The notes beneath the pieces were generated by a model. The model was not told the DNA's origin. It saw only the letters and a list, made by a program, of their open reading frames with translations, and did no database searches. This document shows, one piece after another, positions 23,134 through 35,700 of a stretch of DNA of 64,000 nt. Position 1 is the stretch's first letter. Every line of letters starts with the position of its first letter. Where the stretch lies: assembly GCF_949628265.1 (NCBI RefSeq), contig NC_088788.1, forward strand, positions 15,004,001 through 15,068,000, written 5' to 3'. Made by a program: the position numbers and the translations under genes. The DNA is from Cloeon dipterum. Taxonomy: Eukaryota; Arthropoda; Insecta; Ephemeroptera; Baetidae.

Positions 23134-25443
23134 CGGTGAGATAATATTTGAAAGAGGCTAATTTTTTGAATTTTTTTCACAATCTGCTGCCATTGCTGTG
23201 GTTGTTTCCTTTTATCAGATACCAATATAATTACGATAACTACTGACAAAAATTATGGATTGGTAATAAAACATCCGAATTATTTCATATTATTATATCT
23301 TTGAAATCTTCAATATTTTTATCTTTACAATTTCTTTAAAAAATATCACTGCATATACACCAATAAATTGTGAGGCAGTATATGTTTAATGTGTTTCCTT
23401 TTTATTGTCTTTGTCTTTCAGTATTCTAACAGCGTCTTCGAATAGAAACATAATAATGTACATATATATACAATATAATATGCTGTAAATAAAAAGAATA
23501 AAATTAATACGCGGAAGAAGTGATTGGTTAATAACAAAACATTTATAATATCTCTTTTTGCACTCATTCTATAAACACGTATACGGTGCTATATTGCGCG
23601 ATTTATATGCTGGCAGGAGAACTTCAACTCAAATTGTTTGATTCTTTATCTCAAGCTCAGATAACAATGGCACACAATATGCACACAACAGGTCAATTAC
23701 CATATAATGCACATGTTTTAGCAGTTAAAAATAATTATTCTTTACAAAGGAAGAGGTGTATTTGCATTAGTTTCTTTCTTTTGTTCTTGTCATTGTTCTT
23801 TACAATTTTGTAATTTGTATATCTGCAAGTCTTCAGTGTAAAAGAATGCGGGAGAACTTATTAAGATGATTTTATGAATCATATTTTACTAAGTTCTTTA
23901 ATTATCACTTCTTTCTTCAAGATACTCAATGCATATTTTAATATCTGTGAGTGGTAAAACATTATATTAATTTGTTTTATATTACTGAAATAATCGGTTT
24001 TTAATCTGAATATGAAAGCGTTAAGTTTATAACTTCTCGTCCGACGACAGTTCATAAAATTCACATATATTTGCTTCGCTTCTCACCAGTTATTTTTAAT
24101 TTTGAATCTAGAAAATTTTGAATACAAGACTATATTTTCTGATATTAAACCGAGATAATTTCCAGCTCCACAAGAAATTTTTCCCAAATAAAAATAACTT
24201 AAATAATCAGTCCATGCATCATTCCATAACTTTTCACGCGAACGGTTAAACTTGAAACATCAATTTGAATCTAGCAAATCAATTTCTGTTAGCATAATTG
24301 AAACTAATACTAACAATTTAATTTGGCTCCAGTATTAAAATTAATAATGCAAAACGACTTTATATAAACGTGTCCCAATGCAAAAATAAAAATTAACAAA
24401 ACAAATCGTTTTTATGTTTTCTTTCAGGCGCGCGGTTATTGTTAACTTTGCGCGTGTTTCGTTCTTCCAGAAAAAAATGTCCAGACACAGTGTGCGCGAT
24501 ATAGTATTGAGAGAGTGCGTGTGGAAAATAGAAAGGCTGTGGCTGGCGAGACAATGCAGCGCCGTGTGTCGCACCCAGAAGACAGGACAGGGTCAAGTAA
24601 CGGAGCCACTTTTTCTCTCTCAAACGCATTTGCTTGTGCGCGCCGAAGCAAAAGCAGCAGAGAAGCAACAACGAGAGTGCGATTAGCATATTTATTATTA
24701 GAAAGAATAAGTCGTTTCAGATTCAAGCAGGCCTGAGGTGCGAGCAGTGTGTTGTCAGAAGAAAAACGATTATTCCTCGTTGCGATACATGCATGAAATG
24801 GGCTCTTTCATAAGTTGTCTTTCCATGTCACTCTTTCCATAATATTTTTTCTCGATCTGTCTCAATCACTCAAACAGGGAGGTACTAAAAAGAAAGAGAA
24901 ACTAATTATCATTTGCGCAAGCGACACGAGAATATATGAGTTTTATTATAATACCTTTGTGCCTCTATGTGTTTCAAACGCTGATGTTTGATTGATCATT
25001 GAAATAAAGTGTGTAGGTTTATGTGACAGTTAATCTTTGCGTTTTTATGCTAATCAGTTGTGATTGTTTCTTTTATTGGTGCATAGAGAGTTGACCTTTA
25101 AGAGCACCTCAATGACAACTCAGTTACGAAATAGAGATATTATAATTTGAATAGAGATGAATAGAGATTATCATATGTCTTGGAGCAAAAGTTAATAGCT
25201 CGAGAGAAATTATTTTGTTCGTAAGCAAGGCTCTCAGTTTATCTGGGAATGTTTTGAACGGTATAATCTAATTTAAATTCATTATTGGTTACGTCTGCTA
25301 CGAGCCGTGTGGTACGCACTCGTTCCTTATCAACTGCGCACGCCCGCCTTTCGAAAGAGGACGTACCGAATTTGCACAGCGATTACTGGCGGCTGAATAG
25401 CCTTTTATTTGTTATCTTAAATTGGCCGCTATTTTCGCTTAGA

Positions 25444-25653
25444 TGACGTCAAAAGAACCTCGTCATCACAGGGAAAGGAGGTGAAAATCTCGCTGCGGTC
25501 TATCGTATAGCTAGCGGACTCACGTAATGCGAATTTTCGAGAACTCTGCGAGAGCGCCACTATTTCATTCACATTTACTTTTGCATCACAAATGTTTTGG
25601 CGTCACGTCCATTTTTCAATACCATACGGCATCGCAGCTGAATTTTGACGTCA
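25444..25653. promoter_or_regulatory. Two CRE octamers, distal kayak flank
   Basis: TGACGTCA at 25444-25451 and 25646-25653, exact and palindromic. CREB/ATF and Jun-containing dimers bind this octamer. Confidence 0.5.
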
Positions 25654-27237
25654 CTTCTGTTGATGTGTATTTTGCGCGTGGTAAAATTATGAGGCACTCG
25701 TGTTTATCAGAAGTTTCTGACCTATTATATAGGTCTTTAAAGGTATAAAAAATGAAATTATAATTTTAGTGTGTAAAAAATAAGGTAAATTCACATAAAT
25801 TTATTAAACTCTCCAGGTTAATGTTGTAGTGCGAAAAATTTGATTTTTGATGATTTCCTACTGCGTTACACAGAATATCAGGAAAGAAATGCATAAATTC
25901 CAATCGGTTTTGAGAGACTGGGAATTCTTGCAGTCAAATTAGTTTTTAATACTAATTAGTTAGCTTCACTTTGTTCATGGGCCTTAAATAAATACAATAA
26001 TTAGTTTTATGTAGACTTCAATGTTTAAAAAACCTTGAAATTACACAAGCTCGTGTTCCTGGTGTTTAAGCTGGTCGCGAGACACGCCCACGAGAGCAAA
26101 TGAACTAATTACCGAGCGAGCGCTATACCTTAATTAGCACGACAGCGCAACGACGGCAAGACGCGCAGCGAGTGCGATTCTTGTTATCTTCATGCTTGCG
26201 AGCACGAAGACCCATCGTGGCCTTAAATTAAACAATTTCTGTTTTTCTAATACTCCTTCGCAAAGTGCGTGTCGTTTTAAATGCAGTATTTTCTATTATC
26301 GGCTGTGCAGCTGCAAGAAAAAAGCAGTTAATACTTACGAGCAAGAGAGACCCGATAATGTGCAAGGTCGGCAACTCTTGGTACATTCGTTGAGCGAGAA
26401 GTGTGCTAATCAACACATTGTTGCTAACGAACGCAGCCGCGCAAGAAAAGCAAAAAAACTGGATTTTACTGCGCCGATGCATTTTTCCTCAGCTGTATAA
26501 GCGTGTTTTCCATTCGATTAAAATTAGTCCCAGCTTCTTGTGGAATTTTCTGTTTATTTGCTAAGAAGCTAAATACAGGTTTCAAATACAAGAATGATAT
26601 TACGTGGTTTATTTGATTACCTCTCTCATTGCCTGGATAAAAAATTGATATTTCTCCTGCTATTTTTTCTTTTCTTATAACATTTTATTGTATAAATATG
26701 ATTATTACATAAATGTGTCACATATTATGGTTAATTGATGGCTATTGATTTGTGATTTGTGGGACATTAATTTAAAACGACTTTCGTTTTTTAAAATAAT
26801 GGTATTTGATTGATTTATGAATGAAAAATTATTCTAGGCATATCCTTCATCGCCATTAGAAATCAGATAATTTATTTCTAGCTTAAATATCTCACAATTT
26901 ATTTCTTACTGGCATGATATTTAATATCATTATATATTTTTATGCTTTTAAAATTGAGCTGAAAAAATTAATACTTTTCCCTGGAGATTATATAAAATTT
27001 ACAGAGAATAATAAAAATCGATAAAAATTTCTGGCAGGCTATTTTTAAAATATTGTAATAATAAGCATTAACAAATAGAGGAACGGCCGAATAAACACGT
27101 GTGTGTTTAGTAAAGCCTTTGGGCTGCAGAGATCGATAATTGTCCCGCGTCACGCGATTTTTGTCTACCCGGCGCCAGCTGGGCCACGAGGAAAACGGTG
27201 TACTGCATTTGGCCATAAGAGGCAATAGCAGCGTCGA

Positions 27238-27401
27238 TGACGTCATCGTGAGATGGTGACTCACGCCCGTGAAAAGAGCAGCTCCTTGCTCCTTGGTCTT
27301 GGACTCACAAGATCTCTCTCCGCTTCACCTGCGGATAATGCGTGCGTGCTGCTTTTTGTTGCTGTTGCGCTCTGGCTGCAATCATTTCAGACACTGACTC
27401 A
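27238..27401. promoter_or_regulatory. CRE plus two AP-1 sites in 164 bp
   Basis: TGACGTCA at 27238-27245, TGACTCA at 27257-27263 and TGACTCA at 27395-27401, about 2.3 kb upstream of the first kayak coding exon. The density suggests a Fos/Jun-responsive enhancer. Confidence 0.52.
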
Positions 27402-28670
27402 ACTTCCTTTTATTTGTTCCTTAAAGTTAATGGCAATTATGGCAAACTTTATAAAATTGTTAATCAAGTCATTCTTTAAATTCTCAACTTAGCATGAAAT
27501 TGATTAAATCTCAAAACAAAGAGTAGTGGTTTCAATGCTCCTTATAAATGATTAGATCAGCAAATATTGTAGAGGTTTTTTGTGAGTGTTAATTGCGTGG
27601 TTACGAAAACAACAATAAAGATTTGATGTTAGTGAAAATATTTCAAAATTAATTCTAAAATAACTGTAGTAAGGAAAAGGATAAGGGAAAATCGTGACAG
27701 ATATTCGCAATTAGGAGACCCTCCATGCAGATGTGCAGGGACATCCGGTTTCCGATTTGTATGTCCGGTTTATAAATTATCCTTCAAGGATGTTGAAATG
27801 ATAATTAGAATATGAATTGAAGTACTTGGACGCATTTTAATTAATACAAACAAAAAGGGATAGCCGCTGAGCTGAAGAAAATTTAATAAAAAAAACGTTT
27901 CCTCCCCTGAAAAACAAACACAAAGCAGCTGCCTGAGTAATACATCACACTCTATAAAAAATGGCTAATATATGCAGTTTGTAGGGTTTTTATTTCTTCC
28001 AGAGAGGGCTTTTAATTATATCTATCTTGACTTGGCGCCAGCTAGAGATAAATCGCGTGACAAAATAAAAACTCGAGTGTCACGAGTTAGAGCGCACGCC
28101 GCCTCTACTCCCTCTGTTGTGGTTTAGCATTTCGTCGTGATAAAAAGTGCGGATGTTGAACATATGAGTCAAACGGAAAGAAGGAGGAAAACTCTGGCCG
28201 AAAATCAAAATGCCGTGCAATTTAGTTTTGGCTTTTGAGGCCGCCTTACTAGTCAACACTTTAATTGCATTTTGGCGCCAGGTTTCTCTTGAGGAAGTTT
28301 CCCGCATAGTCATATTATTTATGCTCCATTCCTGTCTGCCATAGAAACTTTTATGCCGGTTGTCGTAGAAAACTATGGATAAAAATAATATATATATATG
28401 GCTCTGTTTATTCACTTCTTATATATCGCGAGGAATTTATAGACGAAATAATAAAAGTAATTGACAACTTGTGCTCATGCTCTCTTGGCTAACGTGCCCT
28501 TGGATGCAGGTGCTTTGTGCTTGTCGCAACACAGAAATAATGAACAGTCACATGAGTCTCATTATTGCTCTAATATGAAAAAGTCGAGCACACTGTTATA
28601 TTATTGCGGACACTATTTGCTTTTAGCGCAAGTAGGGAGCAGTCAACTGACGGCACGGATTTGCGCGTCC

Positions 28671-28686
28671 CTCTCATTGTCAGTGC
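28671..28686 (+). promoter_or_regulatory. Repeated 16-mer resembling an initiator
   Basis: CTCTCATTGTCAGTGC occurs here and again at 32652-32667 in the presumed core promoter of kayak first exon B. The TCAGT part resembles the arthropod initiator. It may mark an additional upstream start site with a non-coding first exon. Confidence 0.3.
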
Positions 28687-29498
28687 ACGCTTACACACCA
28701 CACATAGGCTCATATCAAATATTTGTTTGAAAATTATTCATTTGCGATGTTAATTTCCGAGCTTTACTGCATTCAAGTGGCTTTTTGTAGGTCTCAACAC
28801 GTGTGGTGGATTAAAATAATTATTTTTGAATGAGATTTATGTAGTTATTTGTAATCAAGTTTCGTCTTGAATGTGGTGTTTACGAAAAATTCCTCATTTA
28901 GGCTTTTAGACTTACCTCACATTTCTTTAAGATATTTTTCGTTTTGTTTTTGTGTGCGTTACTGTTTCAGTTTTTTCATTGAAAATGTTTCGAAACATGG
29001 AAAGTGTCCTAGAAGTGATTCAACAATCAACATGTTCATTAACAAGTTTATATGATTGAGAAAACGTGTCAAATGAAAATCTATTATACGGAAAAGTGAT
29101 GCATTGCAAATGCTAACAGGATCAAAGTTGTTTTGGCAACGTTCACATTGTATTATAATATGCTTTATAACAAATACGACAAATAATACAATCAGTTACA
29201 GTTAGTTACGTTGACCGCAGCATAAATTAATTAATTGTGCACGCGGCTGAGCATTTTTAATATCATATTAGTTATTCCCGCGCGAGCAAACCTTTGCCTG
29301 CTTTAGCCGTAATTAAAAGGTTTGTCCCTTCTGCACGGAAAGTCGTCTTCAGTGTGCTTCTAAACATTCGAATGGAAAGCGTGACATTTCTCAGAACTGG
29401 TTTAAATGATTCCAAGAAAAGCTCTTAGCGAGAAGCTGTGTGCGGGCAGAAAAAACAGGCAGGAGGCAATCCTGCCCGAGTCTCCTAGCCGCGGCGGG

Positions 29499-29655
29499 TG
29501 AGTCAGCGTCAGCCAGCACGAGCACAACACAGATTGAGCTTCGCGAGCATTCGCAACTGGTCGGAAACGTTCGGTCGGGGTTCCTCCGTGCCTGACGTCA
29601 GTCGTTGAAAATAGCGAAGCGGTGACGCAAGCCTTGGGCTTCCCCGGTTGAGTCA
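29499..29655 (+). promoter_or_regulatory. kayak promoter A: AP-1/CRE sites
   Basis: TGAGTCA at 29499-29505, TGACGTCA at 29593-29600, and TGAGTCA at 29649-29655, which overlaps the A of the start codon of first exon A. All are exact motif matches. Confidence 0.5.
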
Positions 29656-29768
29656 TGTTCGAATCCGGCCTGCAGGACAAGATGCCCCCGGGCTTCCTGG
29701 CGACTCTGGCCACGGTGGCCTCCGTCGAGATCAAGCGCGAGACGTTCTCGCCGCCAGCAAGCCTTCAG
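29655..29768 (+). CDS. kay: kayak alternative first exon A
   Basis: ATG at 29655, 38 codons ([13 protein letters not shown]...SLQ), then a GTACGG donor at 29769. Phase 0 joins it to the exon at 34616, removing 4847 bp. GC-rich compared with its surroundings. It has no domain of its own. The EIKRE segment is compatible with a SUMO-type site, but that is only suggestive. Confidence 0.72.
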
Positions 29769-32700
29769 GTACGGACAGACAGTGTCTAGTGCGTGCATTG
29801 GTCCTCTGCGGTCCATAGCACCTGTCACTTCCCACCCCCGCTTGACCCTCCAGGGGCACCCTGGCCCTTTCATCTTCAGGCCAGCGTCTCGAGAGGCGGT
29901 AAAATTAATTTTATGTCTCTGAGCAAACCGATTGGAGCTTCCGCAGCTCCAGACAGCTGGTTGACATGCTGCGGTGCCGTCTGCTGTTGGTGCCCGCCCA
30001 CCTGTCAAAGTGACGCAAACGCAGAATTAATTTGCACGATTTTTTGCAAAATTATGAATAATTCGCGGTTCATCGTCCGCGAGTATTCTTTCATGATGCA
30101 AGTCGGGCTTTAAAAAATTAAATGTCCGCATGAAGTTGCGAGGGGTGGTTTTTTTATTGCACTTACCTCCCCCTGGCAGGCGCCGCCGTCCGTATCGATC
30201 GCCGCACGTGCTTCCACCCCCAAATAATAACAACACGCGCTGCTAGCCGCTCGCGTGCTCGTCGCAGGGTTTTCGCTAACCCTGCGAGGCCCCGCTTAAA
30301 GAAAACGCAAAATCCGTATGAAACAATCTCAATTAAACATTCGGCATTCGGTCAGAATTCTTCGTTGAAATGAAGGCAAATTACTCTCTGTTCGGTCGCC
30401 TTGTGTTCGTGTACACTGCACGGACGAGTAAATTTGCGCTTGCTGGGGTGCATATTTTCGAGGGGTGGGATCCGTCGCGTGCACCACTATCGATCGATTC
30501 GTCTGTGTTGCCAAACAACAGTGGGGGAGGTCAGCGCCGACCATTTGGCCCACTATGCCATGCAAGGGGCTGCTCCCACACCCGCTCTTTCTTGTACAGC
30601 ACTTTCACTCTTCAGATCCGTGTTTGCAACAGACACCGGGGATTTTCACGTTTCTCAATGCCAACTGCGAGATGCTGGTTTTTCTGAACCGCAGATCGAG
30701 TTTAAAAATAATAACCGGCGCCGTGATGAGGAAAAGAACAAGTCCTCAAGTCCAAAGGAATTTTAGCTCCGGAAATAGCTTTTATTATCAGGACGCGATT
30801 TCGCGATCTATTCGTTTTAATGGCTTAAGGCGCTCGCCGATTAGGGAGTGGCGCACGCGGATGTGAAACAACCGTCTCTTTTATTTTTCTAGACACACGT
30901 ATTTTTTATTTAATTTCGAAACAAAGTAAATAATGTAGCTAAAATAATAATTCGTCGCCAACAAAGCTGCAATATAGATCTTCTTATTTTGACCATTATT
31001 TTCGTTTCAAGGTTTGCAGGGTCAATGTTCTTCATTTTAGAGGCCCCAGTATTGCGTGTTTGTCTTTATTTTGACATGGTAGTGAAAATTAGTGCTGTTT
31101 GATAATTATGTTAGGACTACACCAAAAATAATATCTTCTTCTTAGCTTTCACTACGCTCTAAACGATTTCTAGATATATTTTTACCGCAATCGCAGGAGG
31201 GTGACGCAAAATGTTTTGCTAAAGCATCCAATTTTTTGTGTTAAGGTGCATGATAAAAAATACGGTTTATCGTGTGGATTTTCCAAAAAAAAAAAAAAAA
31301 AAAAATAATGCAGTTTGACTTCAAAATCGTTGTTAAGAATTCGATATCAATGGCAGATTTTTCGGTTTTGATATAAAAAGGTTTTGAGGTTTGTTGGAAA
31401 TTAAAAGCCAATCTTAAGGCAAGTACGCACGGTCTCTCGTCTGCCGGCCGACCAGAGGTGCAGCTGTGGTCAGTTAAAAAAGGGTATGGCTTTTTTATTA
31501 CGAGCACTTTGAGAATGACAAATGTGCAGGATTGCACGGAAATACTGTATACAGGAGAAACAGCACACTGAATATATTGAGAAAGCTAATTCGTAATTTT
31601 GCTTCAAGAATTGGCGTCGCTTCTTCAAGAAGTTCATTTAGCAAAGATAAAAACGTTTATCAAGCTTTTTCTCATATCAATCACAACCACTTTAATTACG
31701 TGTGTGCACGCCTTTGTATCGCTTTTGAAATCAATAGCATGCTGTTCGATAAGTTTGTTATTTCATTTTTTAATCCCGCGTAAGCACAGACAAGTTGCAA
31801 ATCAAAATTTTACTGCTAAACCTTTACAAAAAACCTATTATTAATTAATTATTTTGTTTCTATATCTGAGAGATTTAATTAATGGGGCACTCCATATAAT
31901 TTGCCTTTTATTCGTGATCGCTATCAATGCTAGCTTGTACTTGTTTTCTGTCACTTACAAATGCGAGCGGCTTCATAGAAGTAAGACCTCTCAGCACTAA
32001 TTGATAAAAAGTGCTTGCTCGTGTTGTACAAAGCATTTCGCAACGCAATCGTCAAGGTGTTAAAATAGAGACGGAGAAATGCCGGCAAGAGCGCAAACAA
32101 GCCTTAAAAATAAACCCCCGCCGCCCTGGCATTATGCAAGTAGAGGCCGCAATTGAACGTTAATTACCAACAAACAGCACCAGTCACGCTTGAAATCTGG
32201 CAGCGGGTGCGCAATTTATAAATTGATTCGGACAAAGCAGGTACCTGCATGTTCCGCTTGATCAGAGAGAGAAAGAGAGAGAGATGAATGAGGGGAAGAA
32301 AATGTTACAACCCTCGTGACTCCCGCATCGCTGCGGGGCGAGACACGCTGACAATAGGTTTAGAAAATATTTGTGCACTAAAAGATCCAGTCGATTATTT
32401 TTGGGTGTTATTTTCGAGAATTCCCTGATGTGGACGCTTTGAATGGATTGCAAGGGAGGGTGAGGGGTGGACGCGGTGCATTGTCCCTACCGATTTGAGA
32501 GGTTGGAGCTGGTGAGAGATGAAAGATCTCGCGCATCGCTCGTGTGCCGAGAATTGGTCGGCGGCGATTCCGAGTATCGCCCCTCCATCGTATTGGGCGA
32601 GCTGACGTCACTGCCGTCCTTGGCTATAACCAGTGTGCTGGTCGCGTCGAGCTCTCATTGTCAGTGCGTCTGTAGTCTCTCTCAGTTGTGCGAGTGTAAT

Positions 32701-35700
32701 CCTGTTCAGAGCCGTTGATGTCGTGCTTACTGCCAGTGACCCAGTGCTTTGCGACTACGCCGTTCCTCGACGAATACAGCACCATGATTTCGGATTTTAG
32801 TTACACACCCTCGCTGGAGAACAAACTGGTGAGTCCCGGTCCCGTTTCACGCTCCGTCGCGCCCTCGCGAAAACAACAGTGACTCATTCCCCCTGCTGGC
32901 GGCATGGCCGGAAATTCCTCCGCCGGTTGCGCGCGGCAGGTGCATTCCTCGCGCTCGTCAATACCATTTTCCCTCTAATCTGGCTTGACTTTTTCACCAT
33001 TCGCGTAATCACTCGGTGCAGATAAGATCGGAGGAAAAATCCGAACTGAAATATTTGCTGGCTCATTTTGCACGATTGCGACACACCGCGCGGCGCGGCT
33101 GAGGCACTCCTTGGCGGCGGGATGACGTCATTCTTGGGGCACTACGGCAGGTGGCGTGTCACGTGATCCTCTGATAAGGCAAAAGCCAGGCGCGGAGCTT
33201 TAGTTGCCATTCATCGTGCCGCGCGTTTGTGACGCCCGCTGAGTTTCTCGCCGTCCGAGCCGGACACTTTTGCGAACGAATCACGGTATGACAACTCGTT
33301 GTCTCGACAATTTTTTTTCACGCTTGTCACCAGTTATTTACGCCCCCTGGACACGTTTTTGTTTGCTATATATTGCGTAATATTTGCCAATAATTTGGCA
33401 ATTTGCGGTGCTCGTTACATGTGAAATTCACCCTGAAATCGACACGAGAACAAAAGTTGGCTGAAAATTAAATCTGAAATGCGAAGAGGAGCGGAACTAG
33501 AACTTGGTTGGCTGGGTGTGGCGCAGAGGAAAATGAACTGGCCTGCGAGCCCGTTTGTTTGTCGCGCGCGACCCCGCACGAATTTCCTTATTTACCATTG
33601 TTTGTCCGAATGACAATTCGTGATTGTCTCGCTGGCGACGCCGATTTTCTATTTAGATAGACCCGCGTGTTTCAAAACCGAAGCCGGAAACCTATTCAAG
33701 TCAGAAATTTCTCAATTGGAAATCCCCGATTTGAACATTACTTTGAAAGTAAATAACGGATTGAATTGAAGATAGGATTCCCCCATTAAGTAACAACGCC
33801 TCGCTCAAGCTTCTTGTGTGATTATTTTAATGTATTTCCTGCACCTTTAAGATCAAAAGTCCGCCGTGAGCTTTTATTACCGCTCTTGTTTTCTGCAGTG
33901 TTCCCTTATCTAAATTGCCAATATGTTTAATTTCACCTCAAAGGTGGCCAATAATGATGGGGGCCAATAAACTGTTATCAGAACAAGGGCAGCTAAAATG
34001 GGTCGGACGTGATAAAAATCGGAGTTTGTGCAGTGCGTTTCCTGAAAAACGGCTTCTTCGAAATCCACTGTGGTTTTTGACGCTGCTTTCCGTCGATAAG
34101 ATAGTATCCACCACAGCATTTCATTCACTTTAATTTTTTTGGTATGTGTACCAAAATATTATTTTACACCAAGCGTGCACTTAAAATGCAAAAAATCAAA
34201 AAACGTTGTTTACTTGCTAGAAACAGGAAATTTCCGCCCCTTGATATCAAAGCGGAAGCAATGCGTAATGCCTGTGTTTACGCCTAAGATTTTGTTCCTA
34301 AAGAGTGCATAATCGGCACAACAATGATCCGTGCGAGCAGTCAAAGAGTTGAAGGGCAGGGGGGCTGAGTCACTTTGCTTGCCTCCCCTTTGGGCCGCGT
34401 GCCAAGGCGAATTTCTAAATCGGGCGCTCTCAGTTTGTGCGACAAACGCGAGCGAGCCGAACGACCCAACGCAACCTACATGGCCGACCCCCTGCTGGAC
34501 CTGCTGGCGGCGCCGCCCGACTTGCTCTTCCAGCAGGTGGTTGCTGCAACCTGACCACCCCTCCAATCTCTCGAAAATTCTCAGCTGACGTTCGTTTTCT
34601 TTTGTATTTTTGCAGTTTGCGGCGCTAGAGGGATTGAACTCGGGTGTACCAACCAGAACGACGCCCACCCTGACGCCCACTACCCTGAAGAGCATCGAGC
34701 AGACCTTCCTAGAGTTGCAGCCCCAACACACGAACCATTCAGCAGGCTTCGTGCCCCCGGTAGTCCACCACTCAAACCACGCAAGCACACGTAAGTTTAG
34801 TGCGGGTTTATTTTCGTTTAGCGCGACACTCTCTTCCTCGTAAACGCCGCTCGCTCGCGCGGGGCGGCTCTCCCTTTATAAGGCCGTCGAGTTGCTAATT
34901 AATTGGTTCGTTAATTATTCTGGCCCAATAAGGCAGGGAGGAATTTGAACCACCGTGTAAATTTACAGTTGCTTCAACATCGTTCTTAGATTAACACGCG
35001 TTAGTTAATTTGTTGCGTCACTTTCCTCAAGTTAAAGTACGTTTATTCCCCGATTTTTTTTAATTACACGCGTTGTTCTTTTTTCTTAACTCGGGAAAAT
35101 TTTAGTGGTTTTTGACTTATCCAGCTTCTCTATCTGTCTACAGTAAACAGCGGTGGTGGAACGGTGTTTGTCAACTCAGAGACCCTGAAACCGTATCAGC
35201 AGTCTCACATCTCTGGTCATCCATCGGCCCCAGCCAGTCCTGCCCTCAGTAACAGTCCAACACCGGCTCCAGCAGCCACAATGGCCAGAAGGAATGTTGG
35301 TGGTAGGCGGCCAAACAAGAACAGTAATGTAAGTAAAAAGAGAGTTACTAAATTTAAAGCTTACTCTGCCATAAATGAAACTGATAGTGGATTATACTTG
35401 ATATTTCACAAGCTGTACTAGTCTTGCCTTTTTTGGAGTTCAATAAACCTAATTTACAGAGTCATGCAGTAACCAGTAATTGAACATAATTTACCGACGT
35501 AAATTTGGCACAGTGCTAATGGTTTTTTCCTCGTTTTGCAGTGTAGTCCCGAGGAGGAAGAAAAGAGGAAAGTCCGACGCGAAAGGAACAAGCTTGCTGC
35601 CGCCCGTTGTCGTAAGCGCAGGCTCGACGAAACCAACAGGTTAATCACAGAAACCGAGGGTCTGGAGGCCAAGAAGCAGGCCATGCAAACAGAAATCACG

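Larger units (their letters stand above)
23134..29498. other. Long AT-rich intergenic region upstream of kayak
   Basis: No protein-coding gene or RNA gene recognised; open frames here are short and have no family features. It contains CRE octamers (25444, 25646, 27238) and AP-1 heptamers (27257, 27395, 28165). Better explained as regulatory or untranslated DNA of kayak. Confidence 0.5.

Noticed and set aside
24393..24736. Several overlapping open frames on both strands
   Set aside because: Composition-driven; none has a recognisable motif.
31288..31308. Poly-A run as the tail of a processed copy
   Set aside because: No gene-derived body upstream and no target duplication.
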